A stretch of DNA of 64,000 nucleotides from Paraconexibacter algicola (lineage in GTDB: Bacteria > Actinomycetota > Thermoleophilia > Solirubrobacterales > Solirubrobacteraceae), in assembly GCF_003044185.1 (NCBI RefSeq), contig NZ_PYYB01000001.1, positions 2,562,978-2,626,977 on the forward strand. Reading direction: 5' to 3'. The position numbers and the translations under genes were made by a program. Shown piece by piece: positions 52,847 to 61,701 of this stretch. The first letter of the stretch is position 1; each line of letters begins with the position of its first letter. A model generated the notes under the pieces. It saw nothing but the letters and a program-made list of their open reading frames with translations. It was not told where the DNA came from and did no database searches.

Positions 52847-55224
52847 GCCTCGTCGAGCAGTCCCACGCCGCCGGCGGGCACGTCGGCAGGCCGCTGCGCC
52901 GCAAGGAGGACCCGCGGCTCATCACCGGTCGCGCCACCTACGTCGACGACATGGTGCTCCCCGGCATGCTGCACGCCGTGCTGGTGCGCTCGCCCGAGGC
53001 GCACGCCAAGATCGTCTCGATCGACACCAGCGCCGCCGAGGCCCGTGACGACGTCGTCGCCGTGTTCACCGGCGAGGACCTCGCCGACCTCGCCTCCGCG
53101 CTGCCCTGTGCCTGGGCACCGGAGGGCGTCGAGCTGCGCCAGGTCGAGCACTGGCCGCTCGCCCGCGGCGAGGTCAAGCACGTCGGCGACCCGGTCGCGG
53201 TCGTCCTCTGCGAGGACCGCGGCGCCGCGTTCGACGCCGCCGAGGACGTCTTCGTCGAGTACGAGCCGCTGCCCGCGGTCAGCGACGCCCGCGCCGCCCT
53301 GCGCGACGGCAGCCCGCTCGTCCACCCGACCCTCGGCACGAACGAGAGCCACCAGTGGTCGCTCGGCGGCGGCGACCTCGAGGGCGGCTTCGCGGCCGCC
53401 GACGTCATCGTCGAGCGGACGGTCGAGAACCACCGCGTCTCGGGCGCGCCGATCGAGCCGCGCGGCCTGCTCGCCGACTACCGCGCCGGGCACCTGACGA
53501 TCCACAGCTCCACCCAGGTGCCGCACTTCGTGCGCCTGTTCCTCGGCCTGATGCTCGGGATGAGCGAGGAGCGCATCCGGGTCGTCGCCCCCGAGGTCGG
53601 CGGCGGCTTCGGCGCGAAGCTGCAGATGACCGGGGAGGAGGCGCTCTGCTCCTGGGTCTCCCGCCGGCTGCAGCGGCCGGTCAAGTGGATCGAGACCCGC
53701 TCGGAGCACATGGCGACCTGCCACCACGGCCGCGCCCAGACCGCGGACTGCCGGATGGGCCTGACGAAGGACGGGAAGATCACCGCCTTCCACGTGAAGA
53801 TCACGCAGGACCTCGGCGCGTACCTCATGCTCCTGACGCCGACGATCCCGTCGCTCGGCGCGTTCGTCATGAACGGCGTGTACGACATGCCGGCCGTCCA
53901 CACGGACATCGTCGGCGCCTACACCAACACCTGCCCGACGGACGCGATCCGCGGCGCCGGGCGCCCCGAGGCCACCCACATGATCGAGGTCATGATGGAC
54001 CAGGCCGCCGCCGAGCTCGGCATCGACCGGCTCGAGCTGCGCCGCCGGAACTTCATCCCCAAGGAGCGGTTCCCGGCGGAGACCGCGATCGGCATCGTCT
54101 ACGACTCCGGCGACTACCACGCGTCGCTCGACAAGCTGCTCGAGCACGTCGACGTCGCCGCGATCGAGGCGGAGAAGGAGGAGCTGCGCGCCAAGGGCAT
54201 CCTGCGCGGCATCGGGTTCTCCACCTACACGGAGATCTGCGGCCTCGCGCCGTCCCGCATCACCGGGCCCGCGGGCTTCGGCCTGCAGACCGGCCTGTGG
54301 GAGTCGGCGATCGTCCGCGTCACCGTCACCGGCGCCGTGACCGTCTACACCGGCACCTCCCCGCACGGACAGGGCCACGAGACGACGATGGCGCAGGTCG
54401 TCGCCGACCAGCTCGGCGTCGACCCCGAGAACGTCGAGATCCTCCACGGCGACACGGGCACCGGCGCGATGGGCCTCGGGACCTACGGCTCGCGGTCGAC
54501 CGCGGTCGGCACCGAGTCGATCTCCCGGGCGGCGGCGAAGGTCGCCAAGAAGGTCCGCGAGATCGTCGCGCACACGCTCGAGGCCAGCCCCGACGACATC
54601 GTCGTCCAGGACGGCAGGTTCGTCGTGCAGGGCTCGCCCGACAAGGGCATGGCCCTCGCCGACGTGGCCGGCATGGCGCACGTCCGGCCCGAGCTGCTGC
54701 CCGAGGGCATGGAGCCCGCGCTGGAGGAGTCCTCCTTCTACGACCCGGAGAACTTCGTCTTCCCGTTCGGCGCGCACGCGTGCATCGTCGACGTGGAGGC
54801 CGACACCGGGAAGGTGAAGGTCGTCCGCCACGTCGCGGTCGACGACTGCGGCCCGGCGATCAACCCGCTGCTCATCGACGGCCAGGTGCACGGCGGGATC
54901 GCGCAGGCGATCGGCCAGGCGCTCTACGAGCACGTCGCCTACGACGAGGACGGCCAGCTCGTGACGGGCACGTTCGTCGACTACGCGCTCCCGACCGCGG
55001 CGGAGCTCCCGTCGTTCGAGACCGACCGCACCGAGACGCCGTCCCCGGTCAACACGCTCGGCGTGAAGGGCATCGGGGAGGCGGGCACGATCGCTGCGAC
55101 CCCGGCGATCCTCAACGCCGTCGTGGACGCCCTGCGGCCGACCGGCGTCACGTACCTGCAGATGCCGCTGTTCCCCGAGCGGATCTGGCGAGCCATGACC
55201 GACGCGAAGGGCGGTGCCGCATGA
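52843..55224 (+). CDS. Mo-hydroxylase large subunit, CoxL form II-like
   Basis: 793 residues. Binds molybdopterin cytosine dinucleotide; family motifs include [33 protein letters not shown] and the catalytic base E746 in [16 protein letters not shown]. The active-site loop near residues 367-374 reads [13 protein letters not shown], the AYRGAGR type of form II enzymes. Form I CO dehydrogenase requires AYXCSFR, whose Cys carries the copper. So this is an uncharacterised hydroxylase rather than a proven CO dehydrogenase. ATGA overlaps join it to its neighbours on both sides. Confidence 0.93.
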   Translation: MSLVEQSHAAGGHVGRPLRRKEDPRLITGRATYVDDMVLPGMLHAVLVRSPEAHAKIVSIDTSAAEARDDVVAVFTGEDLADLASALPCAWAPEGVELRQVEHWPLARGEVKHVGDPVAVVLCEDRGAAFDAAEDVFVEYEPLPAVSDARAALRDGSPLVHPTLGTNESHQWSLGGGDLEGGFAAADVIVERTVENHRVSGAPIEPRGLLADYRAGHLTIHSSTQVPHFVRLFLGLMLGMSEERIRVVAPEVGGGFGAKLQMTGEEALCSWVSRRLQRPVKWIETRSEHMATCHHGRAQTADCRMGLTKDGKITAFHVKITQDLGAYLMLLTPTIPSLGAFVMNGVYDMPAVHTDIVGAYTNTCPTDAIRGAGRPEATHMIEVMMDQAAAELGIDRLELRRRNFIPKERFPAETAIGIVYDSGDYHASLDKLLEHVDVAAIEAEKEELRAKGILRGIGFSTYTEICGLAPSRITGPAGFGLQTGLWESAIVRVTVTGAVTVYTGTSPHGQGHETTMAQVVADQLGVDPENVEILHGDTGTGAMGLGTYGSRSTAVGTESISRAAAKVAKKVREIVAHTLEASPDDIVVQDGRFVVQGSPDKGMALADVAGMAHVRPELLPEGMEPALEESSFYDPENFVFPFGAHACIVDVEADTGKVKVVRHVAVDDCGPAINPLLIDGQVHGGIAQAIGQALYEHVAYDEDGQLVTGTFVDYALPTAAELPSFETDRTETPSPVNTLGVKGIGEAGTIAATPAILNAVVDALRPTGVTYLQMPLFPERIWRAMTDAKGGAA

Positions 55225-56066
55225 TCCCCGCGGCGTTCGACTACACCCGGCCGAGCACGCTCGACGAGGCGCTCGGCGCGCTGCGCGACGGCGGCGAGGA
55301 CGCGAAGCTCCTCGCGGGCGGGCACTCGCTCGTGCCGCTGATGAAGCTGCGGCTCGCCGCCCCGTCGCTGCTCGTCGACCTGCGCGACGTGCCCGGGCTC
55401 GGCGGCATCCAGCGCGAGAACGGCCACTGGCGGATCGGGGCGATGACCCGGCACGTCGAGCTCCAGAACGCCGACGAGCTCGGCCTGCTGCAGCGGGTCG
55501 CGTCGCTGATCGCCGACCAGCAGGTCCGCAACCGCGGCACGATCGGCGGCTCGCTCGCCCACGGCGACTCGGCCTCGGACCTGCCGACCGCGCTCGTCGC
55601 GGCGGAGGGGACGGTCACCGCCACCGGCGCGGACGGCCCGCGGGAGATCGCCGCGGCCGACCTGTTCCAGGACTACCTCACGACCGCGCTGGACCCGGTG
55701 GAGGTGCTCACCGAGGTGCGCGTGCCCGCGCTGGACGGCTATGGCTGGGGGTACCGCAAGTTCACCCGCCGCGCCGAGGACTGGGCGATGGTCGGCGTCG
55801 TCGCCCTGGTCAAGCGCGGTGCCGACGGCAGCTGCGAGGACGTCCGCGTCGCGTTCACGAACATGGGCTCGACACCGCTGCGCGCCACCGCCACGGAGGC
55901 GGCGCTGCGCGGTGGCCCGCTCGACGAGGCGTCGATCGCCGCGGCCGCCGAGCAGGCCGCGGAGGGCACCGACCCGCCCGCCGACCGCAACGCGTCGGCC
56001 GACTACAAGCGCCACCTCGCGCGCGTGCTGACCCGGCAGGCGCTCACCGAGGCCGCGGGGCGCTGA
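55221..56066 (+). CDS. coxM: Mo-hydroxylase FAD subunit (CoxM-like)
   Basis: 281 residues. FAD-binding motifs AGGHSLVPLMKLRLA (near residue 33) and TIGGSLAHGDSASDLP (near 110), followed by the C-terminal CO-dehydrogenase-flavoprotein domain (about 175-275). It accepts electrons from the Fe-S subunit. ATG 55221 overlaps the coxL stop. Gene order S-L-M differs from the M-S-L order usual in form I CO dehydrogenase operons. Confidence 0.94.
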   Translation: MIPAAFDYTRPSTLDEALGALRDGGEDAKLLAGGHSLVPLMKLRLAAPSLLVDLRDVPGLGGIQRENGHWRIGAMTRHVELQNADELGLLQRVASLIADQQVRNRGTIGGSLAHGDSASDLPTALVAAEGTVTATGADGPREIAAADLFQDYLTTALDPVEVLTEVRVPALDGYGWGYRKFTRRAEDWAMVGVVALVKRGADGSCEDVRVAFTNMGSTPLRATATEAALRGGPLDEASIAAAAEQAAEGTDPPADRNASADYKRHLARVLTRQALTEAAGR

Positions 56067-56077
56067 GGGCCCCGGAC

Positions 56078-56905
56078 ATGGACGGCGCCGACGGGGTCGC
56101 GGGCGCGCTCGCCGGCCAGGGGTACCTGGCCGACCGGGCGCTCGCGACCGCCGTCCACCTCGCCCGCACGCTGCGGCTGCCGCTGCTGCTGGAGGGCGAG
56201 GCGGGCGTCGGCAAGACCGAGGTGGCGCGGGCGCTCGCCGCCGCCACCGGCGCCGAGCTCGTGCGGCTGCAGTGCCACGAGGGCATCGACGTCCACCACG
56301 CGCTCTACGACTGGGACCACGCGCGGCAGCTGCTCGCCGTGCGCGCCGAGCAGGACGTCGACCTGTGGTCCGAGCGGTTCCTGCTGGAGCGGCCGCTGCT
56401 GCGGGCGCTGCGGGCGAGCGACGACGGGCCGGTGGTGCTGCTGGTCGACGAGGTCGACCGGGCCGACGACGCCTTCGAGGCGTTCCTGCTGGAGCTGCTC
56501 TCCGACCACGCGGTCTCGATCCCGGAGCTCGGCACCGTCCGCGCGGCGCAGCCGCCGACGGTGATCCTGACCTCCAACCGCACGCGCGAGCTGCACGACG
56601 CGCTGAAGCGCCGCTGCCTCTACCACTGGATCGACTACCCGACGCCCGAGCGGGAGCTCGAGGTCGTGCGCGTCCGGGCACCCGAGGTCGCCGACGAGGT
56701 CGCGCAGCGGGTGTGCGCCGCGGTCGCGCGGCTGCGCGGCGAGGAGCTCTACAAGCTGCCCGGCGTGGGGGAGACGATCGCCTGGGCCCGGGCGCTCGGC
56801 GCCCTCGGGCCGGACGCGACGCCCGACGACGCCCTGGGTGCCGTGCTGAAGGTCCGCGAGGATCTCGATCGCGTCCGCGCCCTGGGGGTGCTCGATGGGG
56901 CCTGA
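56078..56905 (+). CDS. coxD: MoxR-type AAA+ ATPase (CoxD-like)
   Basis: 275 residues. Walker A GEAGVGKTEVARA near residue 39, Walker B VVLLVDEVDRADDA, sensor 1 TVILTSNRTRELHDAL, and the MoxR segment LERPLLRAL. With the VWA protein next to it, it forms the chaperone pair that inserts or matures the metal site of CoxL. Starts 11 bases after the coxM stop and overlaps coxE. Confidence 0.92.
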   Translation: MDGADGVAGALAGQGYLADRALATAVHLARTLRLPLLLEGEAGVGKTEVARALAAATGAELVRLQCHEGIDVHHALYDWDHARQLLAVRAEQDVDLWSERFLLERPLLRALRASDDGPVVLLVDEVDRADDAFEAFLLELLSDHAVSIPELGTVRAAQPPTVILTSNRTRELHDALKRRCLYHWIDYPTPERELEVVRVRAPEVADEVAQRVCAAVARLRGEELYKLPGVGETIAWARALGALGPDATPDDALGAVLKVREDLDRVRALGVLDGA

Positions 56906-58031
56906 CGGGCGCGTCGTCGCGCTCGCCGGCGCGCTGCGCGCCCGCGGCGTGCGCGTCGGCAGCGGCGAGGTCGTGACCGCGGTGCGCGCGCTCGGCGTGG
57001 TCGACGCCGGCTCCCGGGACGACGTGCGCCTGGCCCTGCGCGCCGTGCTCTGCGGCCGGCCCGGCGACCTGCCGGCCTTCGACGCCGCGTTCGCCGAGGT
57101 CTTCGGCGCCGCGGTGCCCGACGCGCGGATCGCCCCCGTCGACCTCGGCGGCGGCTCGACGCTCGCGCTGCCGCGCGTCGCGGTCCCGGACGCGCCGCCC
57201 GCGCCCCGGACCGCGGGGCTCGAGCCGGTCGTCGTGCCCGCGGCGTTCAGCGACGTCGAGCTGCTGCACGACAAGGACTTCGCCGACTACACCGACGCCG
57301 AGCGCGCCGCCGCGCGCACCGTCCTGCGCGAGCTCGCCCGGCGCGGTCCGACCCGTCTCGGACGCCGCACCCGCCCGTCCCACGGGCGCGGGCGTCCCGA
57401 TCCGGCGGCGACGCTGCGGGCGGCGCTGCGCACCGGCGGGGAGCCGCTGCGGCTGCCGCGCCGCCGGCGCACCCCGGCTCCGCGGGCGCTCGTCCTCGTC
57501 CTCGACGTGTCGGGCTCGATGGCCCCGTACGCGCGGATGCTGCTCCAGTACGCGCAGGCCGCGGCGGCGGCCCGCTCGCGCGTGGAGGTGTTCGCGTTCG
57601 GCACGCGCCTGACGCGCCTGACGCTCGAGCTGCGCAGCAGCCGGGATCCCGACCGGGCGCTGGAGCGGGCCGCGGAGGCGGTCGACGACTGGGCGGGCGG
57701 CACCCGCATCGGCGCGTCCCTGGGCACGCTCAACCGCGAGCACGGCCGGCGGCTCGGGCGGGGCGCGGTCGTCGTGCTGCTGTCCGACGGCTGGGACCGC
57801 GGGGAGCCCGAGCTGCTGGCCGCCGAGATGGCCCGGCTGCGCCGCAGCGCCCATCGGGTCGTGTGGCTCAACCCGCTGAAGGCGACGCCCGGCTACGCGC
57901 CGCTCGCCGCGGGGATGGCGGCCGCGCTCCCGCACGCCGACCACTTCATCCCCGGGCACTCGCTCGGCTCCGTCGCGGAGCTCGCGGCGCTGCTGTCCGG
58001 CGGCCTGCACACGACCCCCGGAGGAGCATGA
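56895..58031 (+). CDS. coxE: VWA-domain protein (CoxE-like)
   Basis: 378 residues. The MIDAS site is ALVLVLDVSGSMAPYARM (near residue 203), with a second metal ligand in WAGGTRIGASLGTL and an Asp in VVLLSDGWDRGE. The N-terminal half is Ala/Arg-rich and basic. It acts with the MoxR ATPase at 56078 in metallocentre assembly. Start ATG 56895 overlaps the ATPase gene by 11 bases; the stop overlaps the next start (ATGA). Confidence 0.92.
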   Translation: MGPDGRVVALAGALRARGVRVGSGEVVTAVRALGVVDAGSRDDVRLALRAVLCGRPGDLPAFDAAFAEVFGAAVPDARIAPVDLGGGSTLALPRVAVPDAPPAPRTAGLEPVVVPAAFSDVELLHDKDFADYTDAERAAARTVLRELARRGPTRLGRRTRPSHGRGRPDPAATLRAALRTGGEPLRLPRRRRTPAPRALVLVLDVSGSMAPYARMLLQYAQAAAAARSRVEVFAFGTRLTRLTLELRSSRDPDRALERAAEAVDDWAGGTRIGASLGTLNREHGRRLGRGAVVVLLSDGWDRGEPELLAAEMARLRRSAHRVVWLNPLKATPGYAPLAAGMAAALPHADHFIPGHSLGSVAELAALLSGGLHTTPGGA

Positions 58032-59095
58032 GGGACGTCATCGACCAGCTCGACGCCTGGACGGCGGACGGCCGCCGCAGCGCGGTCGCGACCGTGGTCA
58101 GCGTGAAGCGCTCGGCGCCACGCCCGCCCGGCGCGAAGATGGCGGTCGCCGACGACGGCGCGGTCGCCGGGGCGGTCAGCGGTGGCTGCGTCGAGGGCGC
58201 GGTCGTCGCCGTCGCCGAGGAGGTCCTGGCGGGCGGGCCGCCGCGGCTGCTGCACTTCGGGATCGCCGACGAGGAGGCGTGGGACGTCGGGCTGCCGTGC
58301 GGCGGCGAGATCGACGTCTGGGTCGGCACGCTGGACGACGCGCCCGGGCGCGCGTTCGCCCAGCTCGCCCGCGAGGACGGCCGTGGCGCGCTCGTCACCC
58401 GCCTGGACGACGGCGCCCACCTGCTCGTGCGCCCCGGGGCGCAGCGCCTCGGCGGGCTCGGCGACGCCGCGCTCGACGACGAGGCGGCGCTCGTCGCCGA
58501 GGAGCTGGCGTGGGCGGAGCGCAGCGAGCGCCGCACGCTCACGGGTGACGTCGAGGTCCTCGTCGACGTCACCGCGCCCGCGCCGCGCCTGATCATCTTC
58601 GGGGCGGTCGACCACTCCGCGGCGCTGTGCACGCTCGCCCGGGCGGCGCGCTGGCGCCCGTTCGTCGTCGACCCGCGCGGGCGCTTCGCGACCCGTGAGC
58701 GGTTCCCGGACGCGGAGGCGATCGTCGTCAAGTGGCCGGCCGAGGCGTTCGCGGAGCTCGGCGGGATCGACCGGGCGACGTCGATCGCGGTCCTCACGCA
58801 CGACCCGAAGCTCGACGACGCGGCGCTGGAGATCGCGCTCGCCTCCGACGCGGGCTACATCGGGGCGATGGGCTCGCGTCGCGCGCAGGAGGCCCGGCGC
58901 GAGCGGCTGCTGGAGCGTGGCCTGACCGACGAGGACCTCGAGCGCATCAGCGCCCCGATCGGCCTCGACCTCGGGGGCGTGACCGCGGAGGAGACGGCGC
59001 TCTCGATCATGGCCGAGCTCGTCGCGGTCCGCCGCGGCCACCCGGGCGGTCGGCTGCGCGACGCGTCCGGTCGCATCCACGAGGTCGGCGCATGA
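58028..59095 (+). CDS. XdhC/CoxI-family maturation factor
   Basis: 355 residues. The N-terminal XdhC/CoxI domain has AVSGGCVEGAVVA and LPCGGEIDVWV; the C-terminal Rossmann domain has RLIIFGAVDHSAALCTLARA and IGAMGSRRAQEARR (XdhC_C). In this family, GAGSG(S/A) is often GAVDHS, as here. XdhC binds molybdenum cofactor, stabilises it and helps sulfuration before insertion into the large subunit. ATG 58028 overlaps the coxE stop, and its own stop overlaps the MobA-like gene. Confidence 0.93.
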   Translation: MRDVIDQLDAWTADGRRSAVATVVSVKRSAPRPPGAKMAVADDGAVAGAVSGGCVEGAVVAVAEEVLAGGPPRLLHFGIADEEAWDVGLPCGGEIDVWVGTLDDAPGRAFAQLAREDGRGALVTRLDDGAHLLVRPGAQRLGGLGDAALDDEAALVAEELAWAERSERRTLTGDVEVLVDVTAPAPRLIIFGAVDHSAALCTLARAARWRPFVVDPRGRFATRERFPDAEAIVVKWPAEAFAELGGIDRATSIAVLTHDPKLDDAALEIALASDAGYIGAMGSRRAQEARRERLLERGLTDEDLERISAPIGLDLGGVTAEETALSIMAELVAVRRGHPGGRLRDASGRIHEVGA

Positions 59096-59673
59096 GGACC
59101 GGCGCGATCGTCCTGGCGGCGGGCGCCTCACGGCGCTTCGGCTCCCCGAAGCAGCTGGCCGAGCTCGACGGCCGGCCGCTGCTCGCCCACGTCCTCGACG
59201 CGGTCACCGCGGTCCCCGCGCTGGATCCCGTGATCCTCGTCCTCGGCGCCCATCACGAGCCGATCCGCGAGCGCGTGGATCCCGGTCGCGCGCAGGTGGC
59301 GCTGTGCCTGGGCTGGGAGGAGGGCATGGCCGCCTCGCTGCGCGCGGGGCTCGCCGCGGCGACCGCGGAGCACGACCTCGACGCCGTGCTCGTGGTGCTC
59401 GGCGACACGCCCCGCCTGGAGACCGACGTCGTCCGGGAGGTCCTCGCCGCCGCGCACGCCGCGCCGCCCGCCGTCCCGGTCCGGGCGCTCTACGACGGGC
59501 GCCCCGGGCATCCGGTGATCCTGCCCCGGCAGCTGTTCGCCGCGGTCGGCGAGCTCACCGGGGACGAGGGTGCCCGTGAGCTGCTGGACGGCGCGCCCGT
59601 CGTGCTGGTGGCCGCCGGAGGTCCCGGCGGCCTGGACGTCGACACCCCCGAGAGCCTGGAGGCCCTGCGATGA
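59092..59673 (+). CDS. MobA/MocA-like nucleotidyltransferase
   Basis: 193 residues. The nucleotide-binding start is AIVLAAGASRRFGSPKQLAE; VVLGDTPRLETDVV carries the metal-binding Asp; RPGHPVILPRQLFAA and the C-terminal GLDVDTPESLEAL are typical. MocA-type enzymes attach CMP to molybdopterin, giving the MCD form used by CoxL-type enzymes. Joined to both neighbours by 4-base overlaps. Confidence 0.93.
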   Translation: MRTGAIVLAAGASRRFGSPKQLAELDGRPLLAHVLDAVTAVPALDPVILVLGAHHEPIRERVDPGRAQVALCLGWEEGMAASLRAGLAAATAEHDLDAVLVVLGDTPRLETDVVREVLAAAHAAPPAVPVRALYDGRPGHPVILPRQLFAAVGELTGDEGARELLDGAPVVLVAAGGPGGLDVDTPESLEALR

Positions 59674-60401
59674 AGCTCGAGCAGTCGTTCACCGTGTCCG
59701 CGCCCGTCGAGACGGTCTGGGAGGCGCTCATCGACGTGGAGCGGGTCGCCCCCTGCCTGCCCGGCGCGGAGGTGACCGAGGTCGTCGGCGACGGGTCGTT
59801 CAAGGGCGCGTTCGTCGTGAAGCTCGGCCCGACGACCGCGTCCTACGCCGGCACGCTGAAGATGGACGACGTCGACGCCGACGCGCACGTCGCGACGATG
59901 AGCGCGCGCGGCACCGACCGGCGCGGGCAGGGCGGGGCGAGCGCCACGATCGTGTCGCGCGTCGCGGAGGACCCGGACGGCGGCGGCACCCGCGTCGACG
60001 TGGACACCGACTTCACGATCACCGGGAAGCTCGCGCGGTTCGGGCGCGGCGGGATGATCCAGGACGTCGCGAACCGGATGCTCAAGGAGTTCGCCGCGAA
60101 CCTCGAGGAGGAGGTGCAGGCGGGGATCCCGGCACCCGCGCCCGCCGCGGTCCCCGACCCCGGAGGCGCCGAGCACCCGGCGACCTCGGTCGACCCGCTG
60201 GCGGTCGCGACCGATCCGGGGGCGGCCGGGGCCGCCGTCCCGGTCGGGGCGGACGCGCCGCCGCCGCCCGCCCCGCAGGCGCCGCCCGTCGCGGCCGCGC
60301 CGCGCGCGACGCGGCCGCCCGCGAAGCCGGTCTCGGGGTTCTCGCTCGTGCTCGGCGCGCTGCTCGACCGCCTGCGGCGCCTGTTCGGCCGGCGCGGCTG
60401 A
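59670..60401 (+). CDS. coxG: CoxG-like SRPBCC protein
   Basis: 243 residues. The START/SRPBCC domain is residues 1-150 (SFTVSAPVETVWEALIDVER; TEVVGDGSFKGAFVVKLGPT; FGRGGMIQDVANRMLKEFAA). A Pro/Ala-rich linker (about 150-225) leads to a C-terminal amphipathic/hydrophobic helix (SGFSLVLGALLDRLRRLFGR), the CoxG-type membrane tether that helps anchor the hydroxylase at the membrane. Last gene of the operon. Confidence 0.92.
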   Translation: MKLEQSFTVSAPVETVWEALIDVERVAPCLPGAEVTEVVGDGSFKGAFVVKLGPTTASYAGTLKMDDVDADAHVATMSARGTDRRGQGGASATIVSRVAEDPDGGGTRVDVDTDFTITGKLARFGRGGMIQDVANRMLKEFAANLEEEVQAGIPAPAPAAVPDPGGAEHPATSVDPLAVATDPGAAGAAVPVGADAPPPPAPQAPPVAAAPRATRPPAKPVSGFSLVLGALLDRLRRLFGRRG

Positions 60402-60416
60402 CCGGCGGCGCCGGGC

Positions 60417-60728
60417 TCAGCCGAGCAGCCGCAGGCCCGCGGTGATCCCGGCCGCGAGACCGACGCCGACGAGCACCGAGGCGCCACGCCACAGCGCGAC
60501 GCCGGCCACCGCCACGCCGGCCGTGTCCGCCCCGACGTGCAGGTCCCGTCCGTCGGCAAGCGCGCTCGCCACGATCAGCGCCGCGAGCAGGGCGGGGGCG
60601 AGCAGGACGACGACGCCGCGGAAGCGCGGCGGCAGGTCCCGCCCGCCGAACGCGACCGGCCCGACGCCCTTGATCAGCGCGGTGACGACGGTGCAGCCGG
60701 CGATCGTCGCCCAGGCGGTGCCGGTCAC
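60417..60728 (-). CDS. azlD: AzlD-family branched-chain amino acid exporter subunit
   Basis: 103 residues from GTG 60728, which overlaps the AzlC stop (GTGA). Three to four helices; LIKGVGPVAFGGRDLPPRF near the N-terminus and ALWRGASVLVGVGLAAGITA at the end are AzlD-like. Works with AzlC in export of branched-chain amino acids or related compounds. Confidence 0.88.
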   Translation of the reverse strand: MTGTAWATIAGCTVVTALIKGVGPVAFGGRDLPPRFRGVVVLLAPALLAALIVASALADGRDLHVGADTAGVAVAGVALWRGASVLVGVGLAAGITAGLRLLG

Positions 60729-61465
60729 GGCCCGGCCTCCGCGGCGGTCGGGACCGGCGCCGCGCCGCGCACCCCGCGCAGGCCGACGAGCGCGACGACG
60801 CTCGCGGCGAGCACCGGCACGCCCGGGGGTGTCAGCGGCACGAGCACGAGCGCGACGAGCGCCCCGGCGGCCGCGACGCGCGGGGCGCGCCCGCCGCCGT
60901 CGCGCTCCGCGCGCAGCTCCGCGATGAGGATCGCGAGGAAGAACGCCGGGTAGATCGCGTCGAGCCCGAGCGCGGACGGGTCGCCCACGAGGTCGCCGCC
61001 GGCGACGCCCGCGACCGTGCCCAGCGCCCAGGTCACGTACTGGACGCCCGAGCAGCCGAACAGGAACGCCCGGTCGAACGTCCCGTCGCCGCGGTTGGCC
61101 AGGGCCCACGAGGAGTCGACGACGGTCTGGCCCTGCGCCGCCCGCCACCAGGCGCGGCCGGGGAGCGACGGGGCGAGCGCGACGCCCATCGGGAGGAAGC
61201 GGGCGTTCATCAGCGCCGCCGCCCCGACCGCGGCGCCGACCCCGCCGCCCGCGGCGACGATCGATACCGCGGCGAACTGCGCGGAGCCGGCGAAGACCAC
61301 GAGCGACATCACGACGGCGGCGACCGCCGGGAAGCCGGCGTCGCGGGCGAGGACCCCGAAGGACAGCGACAGCAGGAAGCCCGCGAGGGCGAACGGCACA
61401 CCGGCACGGACGCCCGCCGCGAACGCGTCGTCGCGGGGAGGATCCTGGTCCGCCGGGTGGGCCAC
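60725..61465 (-). CDS. azlC: AzlC-family branched-chain amino acid exporter subunit
   Basis: 246 residues from GTG 61465; an in-frame ATG at 61501 is an alternative start. About six membrane helices. Family landmarks: FGVLARDAGFPAVAAVVMSL, VVFAGSAQFAAVSIVAAGGG, LMNARFLPMGVALAP and DSSWALANRGDG. Forms the large subunit of the AzlCD exporter with the overlapping gene at 60417. Confidence 0.9.
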   Translation of the reverse strand: MAHPADQDPPRDDAFAAGVRAGVPFALAGFLLSLSFGVLARDAGFPAVAAVVMSLVVFAGSAQFAAVSIVAAGGGVGAAVGAAALMNARFLPMGVALAPSLPGRAWWRAAQGQTVVDSSWALANRGDGTFDRAFLFGCSGVQYVTWALGTVAGVAGGDLVGDPSALGLDAIYPAFFLAILIAELRAERDGGGRAPRVAAAGALVALVLVPLTPPGVPVLAASVVALVGLRGVRGAAPVPTAAEAGP

Positions 61466-61701
61466 GCACGCCAGCGTTCCACCGCGACGGGGGGCGCGCA
61501 ACGAGCATCGCTGGGGACGGCCATCAGCGCCGCTGATGGTCGCCGCGGCGGCGCGCTGCTACCGTGATCGGCACGGAGGGCGCCGTCCTCCGCGAGGTTC
61601 TCCGTTCTGCGGGTGCTCCACGAGGAGCGTTTTCGGGTTCTGAGGCAGCCTCCCCGAAGACGCCGCGGCACCGACGCCGCGCGCAGAAGGAGCAGTACGA
61701 C

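Noticed and set aside
52843-55224. Aerobic carbon monoxide dehydrogenase (form I)
   Set aside because: The AYXCSFR active-site motif is not present; DAIRGAGR is seen instead.
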